Shown in pieces: positions 11,492-16,209 of a stretch of 16,209 nucleotides of DNA (positions within the stretch are counted from its first letter, which is position 1; each line of letters starts with the position of its first letter). The notes under the pieces are model-generated. The model was not told the origin of the DNA. It did no database searches and saw nothing but the letters and a program-made list of their open reading frames with translations. The stretch is from positions 37,314 through 53,522 of the forward strand of contig CAJTOM010000008.1 of the NCBI GenBank assembly GCA_910577915.1, given 5' to 3'. Source of the DNA: an uncultured Oscillospiraceae bacterium. GTDB lineage: Bacteria > Bacillota > Clostridia > Oscillospirales > Oscillospiraceae. The position numbers and the translations under genes are program-made.

Positions 11492-12343
11492 TTGAGAAAG
11501 CTGAATGAAGCTATCGACCGCTTCTGCGCGCTGCACCCCCGGCTGGGGGTCCCCGGCCTGATGCGCTGGATCGTGGCCGCCAACGCCGCCACCTATCTCC
11601 TCAGCCAGTTTGACCGCTCCGGCCTTCTGCTCCGCTTCCTGGCCATGGACGCCGCCTCTGTGCTCCGCGGCGAGGTATGGCGGCTGCTCACCTACGTCCT
11701 CATCCCCACCAACGGCGGCTTCTGGCTACTGATCTCCCTGTTTTTCTACTACTGGCTGGGGGAGAGCTTGGAGCGCCTGTGGGGCAGTGCCAAGTTCACG
11801 GTCTACTACCTCAGCGGCGCGCTGCTGACAAGTCTGTCCGCTCTGCTGATCTATTTCATCGACGGCGTCTCCCTGCCGGTCATGGGGGCGGACTATGTCA
11901 ACGCGGCCCTGTTTTTCGCCTATGCCCTGACCTACCCCGATGCCATGGTGCGCATCTACTTCATCATCCCCGTCAAGATGAAGTGGCTGGCCATTCTGGA
12001 GGGGGTTCTGTACGCCCTCAGCGTCGTCCGCTTCGCCGCCGCCGGCCTGTGGGGCTTCGCCCTGCAGCCGGTCATCGCGCTGCTGAACCTGTTCATCTTC
12101 TTCTCCCCGGACTTCTCCCGGCGGGCGGACCAGTTCCGGGCCCGCCGCCGCCCCGAGGCGGTGCAGTTCCGCCGCGCGGTGAAGGAGCAGCAGCGGCAGA
12201 AGGGGTACAACCACAAGTGCGAGGTCTGTGGCCGCACGGACACGGAGTTCCCGGACCTCCAGTTCCGCTACTGCTCCAAGTGCACGGGCTACCACTGCTA
12301 CTGCCAGGACCACATTTTCAACCACATGCACCACACGGAGTGA
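11492..12343 (+). CDS. Rhomboid-fold membrane protein without catalytic serine, zinc-ribbon-like tail
   Basis: 283 aa. About six membrane segments within residues 20-205. Rhomboid landmarks are visible: EVWRLLTYVLIP (61-72), the WLGESLERLWGSAKF block (88-102) and the YYLSGALL helix. Where an active rhomboid protease has GxSG, this protein has MGADYVN (131-137), and no matching His is seen in the last helix, so it is probably a pseudoprotease. The soluble tail has paired cysteines 243/246 and 261/264, then a His/Cys-rich end, likely a metal-binding ribbon. TTG at 11492 has GGGAGG 8 nt upstream. An earlier ATG would run through the tRNA-Pro gene and is rejected. Function unknown; scaffold or chaperone-like roles are known for inactive rhomboids. 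Confidence 0.82.
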   Translation: MRKLNEAIDRFCALHPRLGVPGLMRWIVAANAATYLLSQFDRSGLLLRFLAMDAASVLRGEVWRLLTYVLIPTNGGFWLLISLFFYYWLGESLERLWGSAKFTVYYLSGALLTSLSALLIYFIDGVSLPVMGADYVNAALFFAYALTYPDAMVRIYFIIPVKMKWLAILEGVLYALSVVRFAAAGLWGFALQPVIALLNLFIFFSPDFSRRADQFRARRRPEAVQFRRAVKEQQRQKGYNHKCEVCGRTDTEFPDLQFRYCSKCTGYHCYCQDHIFNHMHHTE

Positions 12344-12349
12344 ACCGCT

Positions 12350-12694
12350 CTAGCTCTCCTGCGCCCATGCCTCCCACACCTCCGGGCAGAAGCCCACGGT
12401 GACCTCCTTCCCGTTGCGGACGATGGGGGTCAGAAACAGCTGGGGGTTACCGAAGAGCTTATCCTCCGCCGCGTCGGGAGTGATATACGCCATGTATAAG
12501 TCTTTGTACGCTTTACATTTCGTATTTACCAGCTGCTGGTAGCTCAGCTTCTGCCGGATGGCGCGGTACTCCCCCAGGGAGAACCCTTTTTTGGGCAGAT
12601 CGACGTACTGATATTTCACCCGGCGCTCCTTAAACCACCGCTCCGCCTTTTTGGTATCGAAGCACTTGGGGGAACCAAAAATCTGAACATTCAT
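12350..12694 (-). CDS. ArsC/Spx-family thioredoxin-fold protein
   Basis: 114 aa, the usual length. N-terminal strand MNVQIFGSPKC with redox-type Cys11 and CxxT (CFDT), WFKERRVKYQYVDL, and the family's LTPIVRNGKEVTVGF near residues 87-101. Members include arsenate reductases, Spx and YffB-like proteins. The generic text and absence of ars neighbours argue against calling arsenate reductase. ATG has AAGGAG 9 nt upstream. It converges on the rhomboid-like gene with only 6 nt between stops and no clear terminator. Confidence 0.85.
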   Translation of the reverse strand: MNVQIFGSPKCFDTKKAERWFKERRVKYQYVDLPKKGFSLGEYRAIRQKLSYQQLVNTKCKAYKDLYMAYITPDAAEDKLFGNPQLFLTPIVRNGKEVTVGFCPEVWEAWAQES

Positions 12695-12740
12695 GGCAAA
12701 AGACTCCTTTTAAGTAATAAGTAAAATGGGGGGATCATCT

Positions 12741-12968
12741 ATGGACTACACCATCCTATGCCTCCGGGACCGCCCGGAGATGCTGGAGGCCGCCGCGGCG
12801 TGGTTTCACGCCAAGTGGGGGATACCCGCGGAGGCCTACCGGGACAGCATGCGGCAGTGTCTGGCGGGGGACGGCCCGGTGCCCCAGTGGTACATGGCCC
12901 TGGGCGACGGGGAGCCCACCCCCTCCCGGGTGTACGTGCGCGGGACTGCTGAGGAGGGAGCGCCATGA
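12741..12968 (+). pseudogene. GNAT acetyltransferase with apparent internal deletion
   Basis: 75 aa. Residues 1-57 read like the N-terminus of a GNAT (MDYTILCLRDRPEMLEAAAA, AWFHAKWGIPAEAYR, VPQWYMAL). The acetyl-CoA loop (R/QxxGxG/A) and the rest of the core are missing. After GDGE the text jumps to PTPSRVYVRG, which resembles the extreme C-terminus of this GNAT group. That suggests an in-frame deletion between two similar GDGE-like stretches. ATG 12741 has GGGGGG 7 nt upstream. The stop overlaps the sirtuin ATG (ATGA), so it may persist as a coupling leader. Catalysis is not possible as read. Confidence 0.65.
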
Positions 12969-13678
12969 CGGAGGCCATCAGAACCCTGCGGGACTGGACG
13001 GCCCGCAGCAATCGCATCGTCTTTTTCGGCGGGGCCGGGGTCAGCACGGAGAGCGGCATCCCTGACTTCCGCAGCACCGGCGGCCTCTACAACCAGGAGT
13101 ACGCCTACCCTCCGGAGACTATCCTGAGCCACAGCTTCTATGAGGCGAACCCGGAGGAGTTTTTCCGCTTCTACCGCAATAAGATGCTCTACCTGGACGC
13201 GCGCCCCAACGCTGCCCACCAAAAGCTGGCGGAGTGGGAGGCGGCCGGGAAGCTGCAGGCGGTCATCACCCAGAACATCGACGGTCTCCACCAGAGGGCG
13301 GGGAGCCGGAACGTCCTGGAGCTCCACGGCAGCGTCCTGCGCAACTACTGCGTCAGATGCGGCGCGTTCCACGGCGTGGAGGCGGTGCAAAACAGCGCCG
13401 GCGTCCCCCGGTGCCGCTGCGGCGGGATCATCAAGCCCGACGTGGTCCTCTACGAGGAGGGCTTAGACGAGGACGTGCTCTCCCGCTCCGTCGCCGCCAT
13501 CCGGCAGGCGGAGGTGCTCATCATCGGGGGCACCTCCCTCACCGTCTACCCGGCGGCGGGGCTGGTGCGGTACTACCGCGGGGACAAGCTGGTGGTGATC
13601 AACAGGACCGCCCTGGACGGCGCGGGGGCGGATCTGACCATCACCGAGCCCATCGGGTCCGTCATGGCACAGCTGTAA
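12965..13678 (+). CDS. cobB: NAD-dependent protein deacylase (sirtuin)
   Basis: 237 aa, complete. NAD-binding GAGVSTESGIPDFRS (23-37), TQNIDGLH (102-109), catalytic His121 in LELHGS, zinc cysteines 129, 132, 150 and 152, and GGTSLTVYPAAG (188-199). It removes acetyl or other acyl groups from lysines, consuming NAD+ and giving nicotinamide and O-acyl-ADP-ribose. ATG overlaps the stop of the GNAT remnant; no other strong ribosome site is present (GAGGGAG lies 5 nt upstream, within that gene). The zinc tetrad is CxxC...CxC, common in bacterial CobB. Neighbouring acetyltransferase and deacylase form a plausible functional pair, now broken. Confidence 0.95.
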   Translation: MTEAIRTLRDWTARSNRIVFFGGAGVSTESGIPDFRSTGGLYNQEYAYPPETILSHSFYEANPEEFFRFYRNKMLYLDARPNAAHQKLAEWEAAGKLQAVITQNIDGLHQRAGSRNVLELHGSVLRNYCVRCGAFHGVEAVQNSAGVPRCRCGGIIKPDVVLYEEGLDEDVLSRSVAAIRQAEVLIIGGTSLTVYPAAGLVRYYRGDKLVVINRTALDGAGADLTITEPIGSVMAQL

Positions 13679-13713
13679 TGCTATCATAGCACAATTGCCG
13701 CAAAAATCAACAG

Positions 13714-13748
13714 AAACCAGGCGGAGCGCACTACGCCCGCCTGGTTTT
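13714..13748 (+). terminator. Terminator after the sirtuin gene
   Basis: AAACCAGGCGG (13714-13724) pairs with CCGCCTGGTTT (13737-13747), followed by TTTT-type ending. 35 nt after the stop; it also lies past the end of the opposing XRE gene. The stretch 13749-13800 holds nothing I can name. Confidence 0.75.
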
Positions 13749-13800
13749 ATGTGGTGGAGGCCGTCGCCCTCCGCCGCCTTTTCCCGCTCTTTCACCAACC

Positions 13801-14052
13801 CTACGCCTTCCCGCCAGGGCCCCTGTACGCCAGCAGCTCTCCCGGCTGACAGTCCAGCACAAAGCACAGCCGGGCCAGGACGTCAAGATCCAGCTTTTCC
13901 ACCTCGTCCCGATACCACTTATCAACGACCTCAAATCGGACGCCCACTCTCCGGGCCATCTGGTTCCGGTTGATGCCCCTCCTGTCCATCATTTCCCGCA
14001 GCCGCAAGCAAACCGCGCCGTATTCCCTCTTCAGCAGAATGCTGCTCTCCAT
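13801..14052 (-). CDS. XRE-family transcriptional regulator
   Basis: 83 aa, essentially one Cro/CI helix-turn-helix. Residues 14-70: LRLREMMDRRGINRNQMAR, VRFEVVDKWYRDEVEKLDLD, RLCFVLDCQPGELLAY. The last part is the usual ending of small HTH regulators. ATG 14052 has GAGGTG 7 nt upstream. It is divergent from a 62-aa gene, with palindromic sites in the shared promoter region, and probably represses both. It could be host-encoded or a remnant of a mobile element. Confidence 0.88.
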   Translation of the reverse strand: MESSILLKREYGAVCLRLREMMDRRGINRNQMARRVGVRFEVVDKWYRDEVEKLDLDVLARLCFVLDCQPGELLAYRGPGGKA

Positions 14053-14070
14053 AACATATCACCTCAAAGC

Positions 14071-14134
14071 GATACTATCTTTAACGTACCGTATTGACAA
14101 TTCGCTTATTAACAGTTACTATAGTTATAGTATC
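14071..14134. promoter_or_regulatory. Overlapping divergent promoters with palindromic operator
   Basis: Rightward: TTGACA (14094-14099), 17 nt, TACTAT (14117-14122). Leftward: TTGTCA (14100-14095), 17 nt, TAGTAT (14077-14072). The -35 boxes overlap, so polymerase should occupy only one at a time. A 16-bp palindrome TACTATAGTTATAGTA (14117-14132) covers the rightward -10. A GATACTAT half-site covers the leftward -10 and has its inverse at 14127-14134. Confidence 0.7.
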
Positions 14135-14153
14135 TTTAAAAGGAGGAATATGT

Positions 14154-14342
14154 ATGAGTAACTATCTGCAAAAAATGTACGCGACCCTGGCTGGTCGCGT
14201 AGACACATCCATCGGCCATCTTGTCAACACCGCCATGCTGGGTCCCTGCGACAAGGAGCATATTTTGAAAATTGCGGAGGACTTACGCCAGGCCCTGCTG
14301 GAAGCGGAGGACCTGTATCTGGATGCGGACGAAGCGCCCTGA
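14154..14342 (+). CDS. Small 62-aa protein, function unknown
   Basis: Starts MSNYLQKMYATLAGRVD and ends LYLDADEAP; acidic and mostly helical, with an amphipathic stretch (HILKIAEDLRQALLEAEDLY). Ribosome site AAAGGAGG is 7 nt before the ATG. It is divergent from the XRE regulator and probably under its control. I do not recognise the family. The pair could be a regulator with a small effector, or an antitoxin-like arrangement; nothing in the sequence settles this. Confidence 0.7.
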   Translation: MSNYLQKMYATLAGRVDTSIGHLVNTAMLGPCDKEHILKIAEDLRQALLEAEDLYLDADEAP

Positions 14343-14374
14343 AGCGCAAAGCGGTCAAACATGTGGAACTTTCA

Positions 14375-14403
14375 TTGACATATCCACTTAAAAGACATAT
14401 AAT
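14375..14403 (+). promoter_or_regulatory. Perfect sigma-A promoter of the lipoprotein gene
   Basis: TTGACA (14375-14380), 17 nt, TATAAT (14398-14403). Exact consensus; start of transcription expected about 14410. Confidence 0.9.
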
Positions 14404-14446
14404 GCAGACATAACAACCTGTGGATAATGGAGGCATATATACTTTT

Positions 14447-14860
14447 ATGAAATCAATTCAATCTGTTTTATGTTTCTTTTTTGCGGCCAGCCTTCTTCTC
14501 ACCTCTTGTTCAACCTCCAACCACCAGTCCAATGCCAGCGCCGAGCTCTCCATGATCGGTGAAAATGGGGAACACATCCCTGTCGAGCCTGTGGTGACTG
14601 ACGCGTCCCTGACGGACCGTGCGCTGGAGGTCTCAAGTCAGCTGGAGGCGCAGCCGTACATCGAAACCGCGCTCATCGTATTTTCCCCCAGCCCGGAGGA
14701 TGAGGCGCAGCTGTGCTTTCAGGCCAATCTGAGGGGCAGCCAGCTGGATGCCCACGCGGATGAGATTTGGTCTATTGCGACCCAGGGACTGGATGCCTTC
14801 GATGCCGAGAACTCCGCCATTCTGGATGCCTCCACGGGTCAGCTTCTTCCCCTATCGTAA
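14447..14860 (+). CDS. Small secreted lipoprotein, function unknown
   Basis: 137 aa. Signal peptide MKSIQSVLCFFFAASLLLTS with lipobox LTSC and Cys21 as lipidation site; then a Ser/Asn-rich linker and an acidic domain (VSSQLEAQPYIETALIVFSP and following, then GLDAFDAENSAILDASTGQL). I do not recognise the domain. ATG 14447 gives a proper signal peptide but its GGAGG is 13 nt away, which is long; a GTG at 14420 would precede the GGAGG and is less likely. It has its own perfect promoter and a strong terminator, so it is a single-gene unit. Confidence 0.75.
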   Translation: MKSIQSVLCFFFAASLLLTSCSTSNHQSNASAELSMIGENGEHIPVEPVVTDASLTDRALEVSSQLEAQPYIETALIVFSPSPEDEAQLCFQANLRGSQLDAHADEIWSIATQGLDAFDAENSAILDASTGQLLPLS

Positions 14861-14865
14861 TCTAC

Positions 14866-14903
14866 AAAGAGGTCCCGGAGCTTTTGCTCCGGGACCTCTT
14901 TTT
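14866..14903. terminator. Strong bidirectional terminator
   Basis: A perfect 16-bp stem (14866-14881 with 14886-14901), loop TTTT, with T-runs on both strands. Shared by the converging lipoprotein and ABC-ATPase genes. Confidence 0.92.
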
Positions 14904-14923
14904 CACGAGTCGATGCTTTGCCC

Positions 14924-16120
<1,197 letters not shown>

Positions 16121-16209
16121 CTTTCAGGCGTTAGCGGAACCGCCTCCGCAGCTTCCACCTCAAAGGGACGGAGCAAAACCGCCTCTTTTTTGCGGCAGGT
16201 CTCCACACT

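Noticed and set aside
11677..12402. 241-aa Pro/Arg/His-rich frame overlapping the rhomboid-like gene
   Set aside because: A frame shadow of a GC-rich gene; no recognisable domain and no start signals.
13234..13689. 151-aa Arg/Gly-rich frame within the sirtuin gene
   Set aside because: A shadow frame; the sirtuin has every catalytic motif.

Overview
The window looks like a chromosomal segment from a GC-rich Clostridia genome, most likely an Oscillospiraceae-type gut anaerobe (Flavonifractor/Pseudoflavonifractor-like). This rests on high-GC coding, strong GGAGG ribosome sites, consensus sigma-A promoters and the style of the proteins; species cannot be fixed from the sequence alone.

Left chromosomal part (1-3637): a leftward tdh-kbl operon (threonine to glycine plus acetyl-CoA) sits back to back with a rightward lipid-anchored polysaccharide deacetylase. 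A consensus promoter then drives two serine tRNA genes, tRNA-Ser(UGA) and tRNA-Ser(GCU).

Integrated element (about 3615-11050): the last 24 bases of the tRNA-Ser(GCU) region are repeated exactly at 11027-11050, marking attL and attR of a 7.4-kb integrative element. Inside are a tyrosine integrase pointing toward attL, a leftward Cro/CI-like repressor, a divergent promoter region rich in inverted repeats, and a rightward early operon (51-aa protein, possible 18-aa leader, excisionase-like HTH, S24-like protein, primase-helicase, PDDEXK resolvase-like nuclease). A leftward three-gene RHH/RelB/RelE toxin-antitoxin operon follows. It is divergent from a rightward unit that starts with a strongly folded RNA of about 114 nt and encodes two small proteins. 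No capsid, terminase, relaxase or transfer genes are present. The layout int, repressor, xis, primase-replicase resembles a phage-inducible chromosomal island (phage satellite) without packaging genes, or a minimal integrative plasmid. It carries its own terminator just inside attL, while the ancestral tRNA terminator is stranded just outside attR.

Right chromosomal part (11051-16209): a leftward tRNA-Pro(UGG) with a perfect promoter; a rhomboid-fold membrane protein lacking the catalytic serine and ending in a zinc-ribbon-like tail; an ArsC/Spx-family protein; an apparently internally deleted GNAT acetyltransferase coupled to a sirtuin deacylase; an XRE regulator divergent from a 62-aa protein with palindromic operator-like sites in overlapping promoters; a small lipoprotein with a perfect promoter; and a MsmX/UgpC-type sugar ABC ATPase with an unusual lysine-rich insertion.

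The points most worth following are the packaging-less satellite-like element, its unidentified structured RNA, the CTAG-repeat control region, the Cys-for-Ser S24-like protein, and the deleted GNAT next to the sirtuin. All statements come from reading the sequence; family assignments rely on recognised motifs, not searches.
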